Shown: one piece after another, positions 24,388 through 36,400 of the stretch
Position numbering within the stretch: position 1 is the stretch's first letter
Layout of the letters: every line of letters begins with the position of its first letter
Source of the DNA: Teratosphaeria epicoccoides
Taxonomy: Eukaryota > Ascomycota > Dothideomycetes > Mycosphaerellales > Teratosphaeriaceae
Assembly (NCBI GenBank): GCA_021401465.1
Contig: JADDMT010000022.1
Span: forward strand, 248,001-312,000
Length of the DNA: 64,000 nucleotides
Reading direction: 5' to 3'
Made by a program: the position numbers and the translations under genes
Notes under the pieces: model-generated
What the model saw: only the letters and a program-made list of their open reading frames with translations
The model's database searches: none
Told to the model about the DNA's origin: nothing

Positions 24388-25054
24388 ACAATCATGCCTA
24401 CAAGGGCTAGGTTAATAGTCAGGGTTAGCTGTAGTCCCTATACAGGGGATCTATTACCTTGTCCGCTACGTAATTAGCCTCTAGCAGAACTGTCGTTTAA
24501 TGTAGTGTCGCTCGTAGGGGATACTCCTGCGGGCTAGTTACTTAGGCTAGCTTCGCTATTACGGGCGCTTAGGATAGCACTCACTACGCGTTAGTTACAA
24601 GTTCGTAGTACTCTAGACATATTGTAGTATTCTCTGCTAGACTACAAAGCAGGGGAGAGAAAGTAGAACTAATATAGATGTATATGCTATATCATATGAA
24701 AATATCTCGTAGTGTGACAGAGTAATCTAACCTTTTAATAGGTACAAGATAGCACTACTTTCTGCTTATTGCAGAGGTAGCGCTAAAGGTACTTATAACC
24801 CCTGACACCCCTTAATTAGGGAAAGCATGTCTAAGCCTAACCCCGTAGGAGTACTATAGGGTCAGGAAGCCCCCGCAGGGGTACTATAGGGTTAGCGACA
24901 TAGGGGCATCCCATGTTAAGCACTAATCCTACTTAGACGACATATGAGCTAACGTATGTACAAAGGACCCTCTCGCTATGTGTAGCAGGGTCACTGCATG
25001 CCAAGGGCAGGCATTAGAACCTATGCTAATAGCCCCCTAGTATTAACTGTATTA
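24388..25054 (-). mobile_element. Gypsy-B fragment B3 (5' LTR plus gag start)
   Basis: The LTR (24,670-25,054, 385 bp, end mutated to GTATTA) contains an extra partial tandem duplication around 24,840-24,895. The first about 280 bp of leader and gag follow on its left before the sequence is cut by the Gypsy-A LTR. The partner LTR and the remainder of the element are absent from this site. Confidence 0.75.
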
Positions 25055-25166
25055 AAGACCCTCTAACAACTATACTAGTCTCTCTACTATATAACCCTTA
25101 ACTATAAACTCTACCTAGCGAACTACTAGAAGACTAAGGGGAGTCACTACTAGGAGATTAAGAGGA
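25055..25166 (+). pseudogene. Ty1/copia fragment (left piece)
   Basis: These 112 bp continue, after removing the Gypsy-A sequence between the GAGGA duplications (25,162-25,166 and 26,964-26,968), directly into the copia pol at 26,969. Too short and RIP-damaged to assign a domain by itself. Confidence 0.45.
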
Positions 25167-25643
25167 TGTCATAAGTGTCAGGAGTACTATAAGTCATAGG
25201 ATCATAAGTGTCCTAACTATGAGTCATAGGATCATGAGTGTCCTAAGTGCTATGAGTTATAGCATAGTTATAGGAGAAAGGATCTGTTATGTGAGGACAG
25301 ATCCCTAGATCTATAGGGTTAGTCTACAGATCTATAGGCCTATAGGGGAGAAGGGATCTGTCACGTAAGGACAGACCCTCAGATCTATAGGGTTAGTCTA
25401 TAGATCTATAGACATAGATCTATTAGGTCTGTCGACAGATCTAACAGAGCTACTCTGTCTCTCTAGTATATAGGGATAGCTTTAGGACAGGCAGTTAGGA
25501 GCTTCATGCTTAATCTTAATTTAATCCTCTCTTACTTAGAGGAGAGTTAGTTACAAGGTTAATTGCTATTGTCGATATTCTTTATAGCTCTGCGAGTCTA
25601 ACACCTGATCCCCTTCCTGCTATTAGCACCTACCCTTATGACA
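25167..25643 (+). repeat. chimeric Gypsy-A LTR (A2 left edge, A3 right edge)
   Basis: The LTR is 477 bp. Its left flank GAGGA pairs with the flank of the A2 3' LTR (26,964). Its right flank TCCAT pairs with the flank of the A3 5' LTR (TCTAT, 9153). One LTR with the outer edges of two different insertions is the signature of recombination between the A2 5' LTR and the A3 3' LTR. Confidence 0.75.
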
Positions 25644-26486
25644 TCCATGTTATAGGACTAAGAGCGAGACCTGCTAAAGGATCTAGGTTAAGAAGAAACC
25701 TAGCCTGCAAAAGAGCCTGCTCTTTAGCCTTATCCTCCCTGATCTTACGCTCCTCGAGAGCGCAACTATCATTAACCTCCTAGTTAACTACATCTAACTA
25801 TTTCTAGAGATACATCTCCTTTGTATGCGCCTCTATTATCTTCTACAAAGCCTTAGCTAGGACTGCCTTCACATAATCAAGATTAGTAATTAGTCTTTTC
25901 CGCTAATTACCTAACTTCTTGATAGGGAAGGTGTGCCGACCTTTTACTACTACCCTACATGGCTAAAAGGCTTAGTAATTAGTCCTGTGACAGGGCTGAT
26001 TACGGTCGGCTACATATGTACACACACTACAACCTAAGAAACATCCGCAAGGTCACATGACGCCAAGCCTGCAGCTAGTACCTGTACGTCTAGCATCTCG
26101 AATATCTGCAAGGTCACGTGATGCCAAGCCTGCGGCTAGCGCCTGTACGTCCGGCATATTACTTCTTCTATTTAACCTCTGTTACCTTTACGTCATAACT
26201 TTGACAGTTACTAAAGTAACACTACAAACATTTCCCTAAGGAAATGTGTACTTAACAAATAAGCTTTAACTCTTGACACTAAGTATAGGACTTCATGCTG
26301 TCCTAGCCCTAACGATAGATTTGATTTGCGTAGCGTTTACGTTTCTACATAGAATAGGCGTTAGTGTCTAGGACGACATAAGGTAGTAATGTAGAAAGAG
26401 AAGACATTATAGCACAAAGGAAATGACAAGAGAAACCCCGTACTAATAAGGTAGCTTAGGGACGAGCTAGGCTAAGAGGGGGATAG
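25644..26486 (+). mobile_element. A2 3' internal end, with nested solo LTR-D
   Basis: This is the remainder of the A2 internal region: the opposite-strand accessory ORF (ATG at 26,407 on the minus strand, split by the solo LTR at 25,920-26,161 and by A3), ending in the polypurine tract AAGAGGGGGATAG before the LTR. Confidence 0.75.
25920..26161. repeat. solo LTR-D, copy 1
   Basis: These 242 bp are bounded by TGATAGG...CATATTA and flanked by the 5-bp target duplication CTTCT. A second copy at 44,836 has its own duplication. It contains two tandem units of roughly 60 bp, each with a GGTCACGTGA-type palindrome. No coding content. It could instead be a small non-autonomous element. Confidence 0.8.
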
Positions 26487-26963
26487 TGTCATGAGTATTA
26501 GGAGTACTATAAGTCACAGGATTATAAGTGTCCTGACTATAAGTTATAGGATCATGATTGTCCTAAGTGCTATGAGTTATAGCATCGTCATAGGAGAAAG
26601 GATCTGTCATGTAAGGACAGATCCCTAGATCTATAGGGTTAGTCTACAGATCTATAGGCCTATAGGGGAGAAAGGATCTGTTATATAAGGATAGACTCTC
26701 GGATCTGTAGGGTTAGTCTATAGATCTACAGACATAGATCTGTTAGGTCTATTAACAGATTTAACAGAGCTACTCTGTCTCTCTAGTATATAGGGATAGC
26801 TTCAGGATAGGTAGTTAGGAGCTTCGTGCTTAATCTTAATTTAATCCTCTCTTACTTAGAGGAGAGTTAGTTACAAGGTTAATTACTATTGTCGATATTC
26901 TTTAAAGCTCTACGAGTCTAACACCTGATCCCCTTCCTGCTATCGGTACCTACCCTTATGACA
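26487..26963 (+). repeat. A2 3' LTR
   Basis: The LTR is 477 bp, followed by GAGGA, which matches the five bases before 25,167. Confidence 0.9.
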
Positions 26964-28432
26964 GAGGAGCACACTCAAACAGAGTAATAATACTACTAAT
27001 GCCCGCTAGAATACATAGCAGGAGATACACTAACTTAGAACGAACTACTATTACTAGATGACAATAGTAACACTATAATGAAACTATTCTAGACTATACT
27101 ACTATAGGGAAAGCGAAAGCGTAATGATACTAGCACATCTCTACTACTAGTACTAACTAGAACCTAATTAAGCAGAGGAAGAAGCGTCATTAAGCAAGAC
27201 TACAAGAAACTTAACGCCAGTTAAATAGTAATAGCATACTAATCTGCCTTTAATGCCACGAAAGCGGAAGACCCTAAGACCTATGCATAAGCAATGGCTT
27301 GCCCTAATGCACCTATGTAGTAGAGAGCTATAAGGAAAGAGGCAAATAGACTAAAGTCTACTAGTACTATTAAATAGGTTCTAATGAACACACTCCTAAA
27401 AGGCATTAAACTACTACATAGTAAATAGGTGTTTAAGATCAAGAAGCTAGCTAATAGAACTATTAAGAAATACCGCGCTAGGCTAACAGGGAAGGGCTTT
27501 ACTTAGAGGCTAGGGATTAACTTTGTTAACACTTTTGCCCTAATACTAAGGGCAGCCTCTACGCTACTACTTATAGCGCTCTCTTATGCTAACAGCTAGA
27601 AGAGAAAAGTCGTCGATGTAGAGCAAGCATTCCTGTATCTAAACATTAACAAAGACATATACATGTACCTACTAGAGGGCCTTAAAGACAATGCTATGTA
27701 AGATAGCAAGAACATAGTCATCAAAATTATGAAGGGACTCTATAGGCTTAAGCAAGCCGTAAATCTGTAGCATAGCCATGTTATAAGGACTCTCATAAAA
27801 CTTGGCATGTGCTAAATAGAGACTAATGCCTATGTATTCCTTAGTAATAGATGTATAGTCCTAGTACATGTAGACGACTTTTAGATATTCTCCCTATTAG
27901 AGACTAGAATCGACAGCTTCATTACGTAAATGAAAAGGTCATATCTAATCAAACTAGTAACAACTAACCTCTTCCTTAGGATCTAGCTACAGCTATAGCG
28001 CGATAGTAACATCAGGTTATTATAGCGCTACTATGTAGAGGAGAAACTTAGGAAGCATAACCTGCTAAATAGTCGCCTAATGAAGTACCCTATTAATGAG
28101 CATATAGAACTATTAACGACACTATGCAAAAAGGAGTAGTATTAAGAATACAACTAACTTATTAGCGAACTCTAATATCTTGCGAACTACATAAGACTAG
28201 ACATTACCTTTGTAGTTAACTACTTAGCTAGGTTCCTTACAAACCATAATAACTGTTACATCTATACAGCTAAGCACATATGGAGATATGTAGCAGGCAT
28301 ACTAGACAAGGGTTTAGAATTTCGCTATAGGCTATTAAAGATTAAAGCATACTTAGACTCAGATTTTATAGGCGACCCTACTACTAGCAGGTCATGCTTA
28401 GGCACTATCATTACGCTCGCTAGAGCCCTAGT
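26964..28432 (+). pseudogene. Ty1/copia pol (reverse transcriptase part), decayed
   Basis: Translation shows copia-type RT features: KARLTGKGFT then RLGIN, a DVEQAFLYLNI segment, KGLYRLKQA and VHVDDF (the YVDD-like catalytic box), then a region leading into RNase H. TAG codons interrupt at Gln/Trp positions. It continues after the nested A4 at 39,735 (target duplication CTAGT). It is older and more AT-rich than the gypsy copies. The gag, protease and integrase parts are not in the window. Confidence 0.75.
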
Positions 28433-28909
28433 TGTCATGAGTGTCAGGAGTACTGTAAGTTACAGGATCATGAGTAACCTAAGTGCTATGAGTTATAGTA
28501 TAGTCATAGGAGTACTATAAGTCATAGGCATAGTAATAGGAGAAAGGATCTGTTACGTAAGGATAGATCCCTAGATCTGTAGGGTTAGTCTACAGATCTA
28601 TAGGCCTACAAGGGAGAAGGGATCTGTCACGGGATGACAGACCCTTAGATCTATAGGGTTAGTCTACAGATCTATAGACACAGATCTGTCAGGTCTGTTA
28701 ACAGATCTAACAGAGCTACTCTGTCTCTCTAGTATATAGGGATGGCTTCAGGACAGGTAGTTAGGAGCTTCGTGCTTAATCTTAATTTAATCCTCTCTTG
28801 CTTAGAGGAGAGTTAGTTACAAGGTTAACTACTATTATCGATATTCTTTACAGCTCTGCGAGTCTAACACCTAATCCCCTTCCTGCTATTAGCACCTACC
28901 CTTATGACA
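28433..28909 (+). repeat. A4 5' LTR
   Basis: The LTR is 477 bp, preceded by CTAGT (28,428-28,432). Confidence 0.9.
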
Positions 28910-28968
28910 TTTTGAGCACTACTTCTAAGGAAGCATTAGGGGACTTGTCGAGCGCTTAACATACGCCT

Positions 28969-30756
28969 ATGTCAAGTAGTTCTTTAACTGTTAGTTTAAC
29001 TTCTAGCGACAGTTAACTAACACTACGAGAACAAGTTACTACTATACCTCAAATTACGTAGTAGCTCAAATCCATTTACCTTAGCGAAATGGCTCTAGCA
29101 TCCGTCGCAGGTTCAACTACCGGGAATAGACATAGCAATAACGGCTTTAAGATAGGAAGTCCTATAGAGTTTACAGGACAACAATCTTAAGTCGAGATGT
29201 TTATCCTATAATGCTAGTTAGCATTTAACATGGATACAGAACGGTTTATGACACATCATAAGCGAATAATGTACATTGTCTCTTACCTAAAGGGACTAGC
29301 ATTCGAGTTTATCTAGCCTCATCTAACAGATTATCTAGATCATGTCAGTAATGTCGAAGCTAGGAATACAACGACTAGGGAGATTCTTAACTTAGACAAG
29401 TCTTTGTTTAAGGCATTACGCGAAGCGTTTAGGCTTAGTAATAAGCAACAAGAGGCCGAGAGAGCTCTCCTAGGAATCTAGCAGAAGGGTTCTGCTATTA
29501 AGTACTACGCGGACTTTTAGACCCTCTCTGCTCGAGTCGACTAGAATGATAATGCTTTAGCCGCTTAGTTCTACTAGGGACTAAAGGAGACAGTTAAAGA
29601 CGAAATTACCTGAGGAGATTAGCTAACAACGCTCAAGGAAATAAGCGATCTCCTAATTAGAATCGATAATCGTATCTAGGAATGACAGCAAGAATGACAA
29701 CATAGAAATCGCAAGCTAGCACAGGCTAACTATAAGGTCTAACGATTAGCACTAAAATGGCGAAGTGATTACTATAGTCTCTAACCTATGGAGTTAGATG
29801 CGACTAAGGGGCGTCTAAGGAATAGACCCTAAGGGAAGCCACGGAAAGGCTCTCCTATTTAGAATAGTCTGAAGAAGCCATTCGACAAGAGTAATCTCGA
29901 GTGCTACTACTATGGAAAGAAAGGACACTTTGCCCGCGAGTGTTTTGCGAAGAAGTAACGACAGGAACTACCTAGGACAGAGCAGGCTTGCGCGACAACA
30001 ACGGCACCTAAGCAAAAGGCCGCTACTACTCGAGAACTAGACTATGCCGCACTTACTTAGACTGCGTGCTATGACGACGATTGTCGAATTCACATGAGTG
30101 ATAAAGATAGTTCTAGATAGTACCCTAGCCGAAACAAGGCATAGTCGATCTATGCGCTAAGGGGTACACCTTCTAGTGCGACAGTCCTGAGGCAACAGGA
30201 GCTAGAAGAAGAAGAAGAAGGTTTAGACGACAACTACGAGCTTGTCGAAGCCGTCATTCCTGATTCCGAGGAAGACGAGAGCATAGAGCAATAGGCCATG
30301 CTACTACATGACATTAGACTCGACATTATCTGAATCATACAGAACTAGTAGGCTTAGGCTTGCCTATAGGTTAATAGAGTACAACACGTCGACTAGCTTT
30401 AGTATGACGAACTAGCCGACTATATGCGACGACACCTAAGGAGACTACTAGTTGTAGCTTAACCTCACGCGCATTAGAAAGTTGTCCAAGAAATTGTACT
30501 GTTCGGGGTAGAGTTTACGCCCTAGGGAGGCTACCTAACCTACAAAGGAATTCAGGTTCCGCGAGCGCTACGACTCCGAGTCTACTACTTAAAGATAGAG
30601 TACGCAAGGAACGCGCAGGAACAGCGAGGCCAAGAGCGAGAACGACCTCTTAGGCCAGAAAACGGTAACGCTTAGAGAAGAAGCTAAGACTATACGATCC
30701 CTAAACTAGTCCGTGAAGACAGTTATTCGGGAAACGACAAGGTCCGCTAGAATTAG
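28969..30756 (+). pseudogene. A4 gag, decayed
   Basis: ATG at 28,969; 1,761 nt to the frameshift codon GGA (30,730). Its zinc-knuckle region is mutated (CYYYGKKGHFAREC, the second Cys changed to Tyr). TAG and TGA codons interrupt it. Confidence 0.8.
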
Positions 30757-32919
30757 ACCTATAGACAGACTAGACAGGGCTGCAACGATGTGCCGCGATT
30801 AGCGCTAGATACGCGAACAACCTTAGAGTATAGGTACACATTAACGAGACGCTAGCTAGGGCCTTATTAGATTCAGGATGTATTAGAATCTTCATGACGC
30901 CTAAGTTCGCCAAGACAGCTAGGATAAAGCTACAGGCGAAGACAAATGCTTTCTTGCTACAAGTGATTAATGGAAAGCCGGTTACATACAACTAAGGAGT
31001 AGTTGACGAAGAGACTAAGATGATGCCTCTACGGATAGGACGCTACTAAGAGATGCTCTAGCTCGACATCATGGAGTCACTAGGCTCGGATGTAGTACTA
31101 GGGTTGCTATAGCTAAGAAACGCTAACCCCTATATTAACTAGAAGAATAAGAGGATCTAGTTCCTAGAACTCTCAAGATCGATACCTCTACTTGTAGTAC
31201 ACGACGTACTAGGCAAGATCGAAATATGTGCTATGACTTCAAGCGAGATAGTAGCCGCCATTAAGGATCTAGAACAGGAAGTGCACGTCCTATAGGTTAA
31301 AGTAACGCAATCGGAAGTCAAGGTCGAATTCATAGTTCCTGATAAGTATAAAGAGTTCGCTACTCTTTTCGAGGAAGAACCCGACTAAGAAGCTCTGCTA
31401 GAACACTAGGAGTAGGACTACGGGATACCCTTACTCCCTAGCAAGACACTAACGAAGCAATTAGTTCGCCTGTTGTTAGTAGCGAAACTAGAGATTCTCC
31501 GGAAGTACCTAGAAGACAACCTCCGGAAAGGCTTCATCCGCAAGTCGTAGTCTATAGCTAGATATCTAATCCTGTTTGTGCCTAAGGGTGAAAATGACTA
31601 GCGATACTACGTAGATTATCGTAGATTAAACGACATCACGATAAAGAATAGTTATCCGCTTCCTTTGCTCTCAGAATTATAGGACCGCCTGTAAGGAGCA
31701 ATGTAGTTCTTAAAGTTCGACATACCTAGAGTGTATAACCGAATTCGAATTAAGGAAGGCGAACAATAGAAGACTACGTTCTAAACTAGGTTTAGACACT
31801 ATGAGTACATAGTCATGCTATTTAGGTTAACAAACGCCCTAGCTACATAGTAGGCATTTATTAACAATGTGCTACGAGAGTACCTCGACGTCTTTGTGGT
31901 TATATACCTAGACGACATCCTCGTCTACTCCTAGACAATCGAAGAACATAGGACTTATGTGCGCAAGGTACTTCAGAAACTCCAGGATTACTAGTTAAAG
32001 GTTAAGCCTTAGAAGAGCGAGTTTCATAAGCAGGAAGTATAATTCCTTGGCTACGTAGTAGCATAGAATAGAATCAAGATAGACACTAAGAAAGTCTAGG
32101 TCGTAAAAGAGTAGCCTACGCTAACTAATGTTAAGGAAGTATAGTCCTTCCTTAGGTTAGCTAATTTCTACCGAAGATTTGTGGCAAACTATTCGAAGAT
32201 TACAGTACTACTTACGACTCTTACGACGAAGGATACACTATTTGTATAGGACGACGCCTAACAGAATGCCTTCAAGGAACTTAAGCGACGATTTACAGAT
32301 TAGCTGATCTTACTTGTATTCGACCTAGATATGCCTATCATAGTCGAAACAGATGCCTCTGACGTAGCACTTAGAGCATGCTTAAGTTAACTAGGACCGA
32401 GTAGACGACTACAGCTAGTCGCCTACTACTCGAGGAAATTGTCTAGACCTAAACTCCGTTATAATGTCTACAACAAAGAACTTCTAGCTATAGTAGACGC
32501 CTACAAGGCCTAGCGAGTCTATTTAGAAGGTTCTAAGCACTAGGTGACGGTCTACACAGACCATGAGAACTTGCAATACTTCATAACAACGAAAGAGTTA
32601 AACTAACGACAGGTTCGGTAGAGTAAGGAACTCTCTAGTTTTAACTGTAAGATCGTCTATCGTAAGGGGACTAATAACGCACGCGCCGATGTACTTAGCT
32701 GCTAGACGGACTACATGAAGGGCGTGAAGCAGGAGAAACATGCTGTTCTCTAGGAAAATAGCGATAGCACGCTAGGAGTTAACTAACTCGTAGCTATGAC
32801 TGTCACATAGACTAGTAAATTTCAGGATGACCTGAAGAACGCGCTAGTCTACGACCTAACTGCACTCGCTGTCCGCGACGACATTAATGGACAGGAGGAT
32901 TAGGAAGACGAAGATAGAA
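30729..32919 (+). pseudogene. A4 pol, decayed and truncated
   Basis: This copy starts at GGGAAAC (30,729-30,735). It covers protease (LLDSGC), reverse transcriptase and RNase H, and is cut off at the start of the integrase by the Gypsy-C junction. Stop codons are spread throughout. Confidence 0.8.
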
Positions 32920-33452
32920 ACAGCGCCGCCACGCATAACGACCTAGCGAAGGTCCTTAAGGCCTAGAGGGCCTTAGGGCCTTTGCAGTTAGCGGGTCTAC
33001 TGTCTAGGTATTTTCTATTAGTGTCCTCTATGATTACGCTGCTAACCTCGAGCAGCGTCATAGCCTAGGAGGTCATAGGGACCGTAGGTGCCGCCGTCGC
33101 CTAGTAGGGCCTCCTGTGAGTTCATCCTATACTCTGTGTGTTTCTGCGCGCTAACGGTTTAGAAGGTCCGGGGGCGTTCTACTAGCGCTTACCTTAGGTA
33201 GGTAGCAGGAGAACGTTGCTAGTAAGGGTAAGAGCCCTCGTTAGCGTCAGTCTGGCGCTACTACGCGGGGCCCCGACTAAGAGGCTAGGGACTCTGACAG
33301 CAGCCTAGTCGGCGGGTCTAGGGGGTCTAGCGAGGGCCCCCTTAGACGGCAGGGGGGCTAGCCCCGCTAGCGGGGCCCCTAGTAACAATCCCGCATGATT
33401 GTCGCTAGGGTCCTCTATCCTCCGCGTAGGGGCCTGCGGCTAGGGGGGGTTT
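32920..33452. other. Gypsy-C region beyond pol; possible opposite-strand ORF fragment
   Basis: This GC-rich stretch lies between the pol end and the truncation. On the plus strand one frame stays open, apart from TAG and TGA codons, for about 155 codons from the truncation, in the same relative position as the accessory ORFs of Gypsy-A and Gypsy-B. The opposite strand is also fairly open, so coding is uncertain. Confidence 0.25.
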
Positions 33453-36400
33453 TTACTTTTGTTGTATATATAGTTACCTAATGTCAATTTTCCCCCTCTA
33501 ACTTTTGTCCTTTCTTAAACGCCTATACTCCTTGTTACGAATGCTAGACTCCCTTTGCTAAGTCCTACATCTCGTTTCCTTTTTCTTCTTGTCCTACCTC
33601 TCTCTAGGGCCGTCGTTGTTCTCCGCACTTCCCTAAGCCTACTCGAAGTAGTCTATTACTTTAGTGTCTATTAGGTTTTCTAGGGGCTCCTATGTAGGTT
33701 TGTAGTACCCTAACTATCTTACTTAGACCTCGCGTCCTCTTCCCCTTCTCTTGTCCCTCGCGTAGAGTACCTCCTCTACTAACTACTCCTTATGCGACTT
33801 AAACAAAAGGGGGTCTGGCTGTTCGTCGTCATTCTCCTGCCTAGGCATAGGGTCCTTGCCCGCTAGTCTTAGCAGGTTAGTATAGAACACTAGGTGTATA
33901 TTGTTTAGGAGCCTAGTTAAGCGGATAGAGACTAGTAATAATACTTTAGCTACTATGTACTTCGCATGCTTAGTGTCTAAGCTTTTCTTAGGTCTCTCTA
34001 TAGTGTAGTTCCGCAGATCTAGCTAGACCTTGTTACTAACTTTATAAATTAGGGCGGGGTTTTAGCGTTTATTAGCAGACTCCTCCTGTTCTTACATAGA
34101 AGCCGCCATTGTTACTTGGCAGATTCCCGTTATGTCCTGAATCTTTCCTACAAACGCCCTTGCCCTCTTAGCTGCTTTTAACGGGCTAGGCCCTACAGGG
34201 TCCTTAGTTAAAGGTACGGGGCCCTGTACTTCGTAGCTATAGGTAGCGAAGAAGGGGCTTATGCTAATTCCTAAATAATACCTCCTGTTTAGCGCTAGTT
34301 AAGCTACGGGGAGCTATCGCTTCTAGTCGGATTGCTCATAGTTAATATAGTTCTAGAGGTACGCTTGTACCTCTTAGTTTAGGCGTTTAGGGCCTCTATC
34401 TATTTGTAGGTAGTACGTAGAGCTTAACTGCTAGGATACGCCTATTCCTTTACAGAAGGTCGTCTAGAAGGTGCTAGTCTAGTTAGTACCCTAGTCGCTC
34501 GTAATAGCCGTTAGCATTCCATGGTACTAGGCCTAGCAATCTATGAACTTCTCCGCGTATTCCTCTGCTTTTATGCTAGGCATTACCTGCAAAACTACGT
34601 ACTTACATAGGCGATCCTTAATAACCTATAGGTATCGACATCCCTCGGAATCGGGTAGGTCTGTCATGAAGTCTATTAAGATCTCCTAGAAGAATCTGTC
34701 AGGAACTAGTAATAGCTTTAGTAGTCTGTGCTTATACTCTCTCTACACCTTGTTACGACTATAGTAGTCGCAGTTCCTTAGGAACTGCCAGACATGCTTA
34801 GACAGTAACGGCTAGTAGAAGTCGCGCCCTAGGATCATCGTCATGGCGTCCTGTCCTAGGTGCCCGTATACTGTAGCGTCGTGCACAGACTAAATAAGCT
34901 TCGTCCTAAGCATGTCGTTACTTTCGTCCCTAGAGTCCGAGGTCTCGCCCTCAGGCTGACTGTTGTTTGCTCCTAGGACCTATAGTTTGTCGCGGTATCG
35001 CAGGAAGCCCCTCTTGTCGATCTTGTAGTCCCCTGCTTATAGTTTTAGCCTCGCTCTAGCTAGTAGCGCCTAGGAGCCGCTCTTTACTGCTTTTAACACT
35101 GTTAAGTACAGCTCGTCTTTCTCTACTATGGCTGCCTATAAGTCATTAAGGGTGCTGTCCTAGAACGGCCTAATAGGCTCCTAGTTAGAGGTTACGGAGT
35201 TAGCGAATTGCTGTTCGTTCTCTACTACGGTAGTAGGTAGTAGGCTAGTCGAGGTAATTAGTACGACGTCTCTGCTCTTATCTACAGGGTCCGGCTAACT
35301 CTCTATGACTTCTAGGTCTAAAAACCTCTTAAACTGTGATTCCTTATCTTCTGCCCCTAGCGTGTCCTGTTCTCGTCTCGACAATGCATCTAGGACTACT
35401 CCTTTAGCGCCTAGGCGATATACCAGGGAAAACTAGAATTACGCGAGAGTCTCATACTACCGTATCTGCTGCTTTGACAGCTGTCGCTTGACTATGAAGT
35501 ACTCCAGGTTTTTGTAGTCTGTAAGAATAGTAAAGGGCCTACACGACTTTAGCTCGAGGCCCTAGAACTTCAGGCTAGATATTATGGCTAGCATCTCCTT
35601 GTCATGGATGTCGTAATTAATCTCCGCCTTATTAAGTTTCTGCGGAAGAAGCCTACTAGTCTCCAGACTCTGTTGCTTTCTTGCAGGAGAGCCGCCTCTA
35701 ACGCAAACCCGCTACAGTTAGTCTCTAAAAAGGTTAGCAGCTCCGGGTTCTATTAAGAAAGGACTAGCGCTAAGCAGAACTTCGCTTTTAGCGTTCTAAA
35801 CGCGGACTCCTTAAGTTCCCCCTAGGAGAACGGTCTGCCCTTCCCTGTAAGCGCCATTAAGGGCCTAGCTGTCTTCGAGTAGTTTAGGATAAACATCCTG
35901 TAGTAGTTAGCGAAGCCGAGGAATCTACGGACTTCCTTTTATGTTTTTAGCCGCTCCTAGTTACGCATAGCCTCTACCTTTTCTAGCTCGGTCCCTACGC
36001 CTTTTCTGTTAGCATGGATTATAAACCCTAGGTACTTGATATCCTTTTTAGCAAACTCGCTCTTCCTAGGGTCAAGGTAGAGGCCCCTGTCCTAGAGCTT
36101 CTAGAGTACTCGTGTTACTTTAGCGAAATGGTCTTCTCGCAAACTGCCGCTATATATGATAACGTTGTCTATGTACGCGGAGGCGTAGTCGTCTAATTCC
36201 TCGCGTAGTAGTGTGTTAATATATCGTTAGAATGTTGCTAGAGCCCTAGATAAACCGAACAGACATACTAGCTATTCAAATGAACTAAACCTTATGCGAA
36301 AGGCTGTCTTGTACTCATGGCCTTTCGCTATACGGATTTAGTAGAAGGCTGACACTACATCTACCTTAGTAAGCTACTAGGCGCCCGTGAGGTTCCTCAA

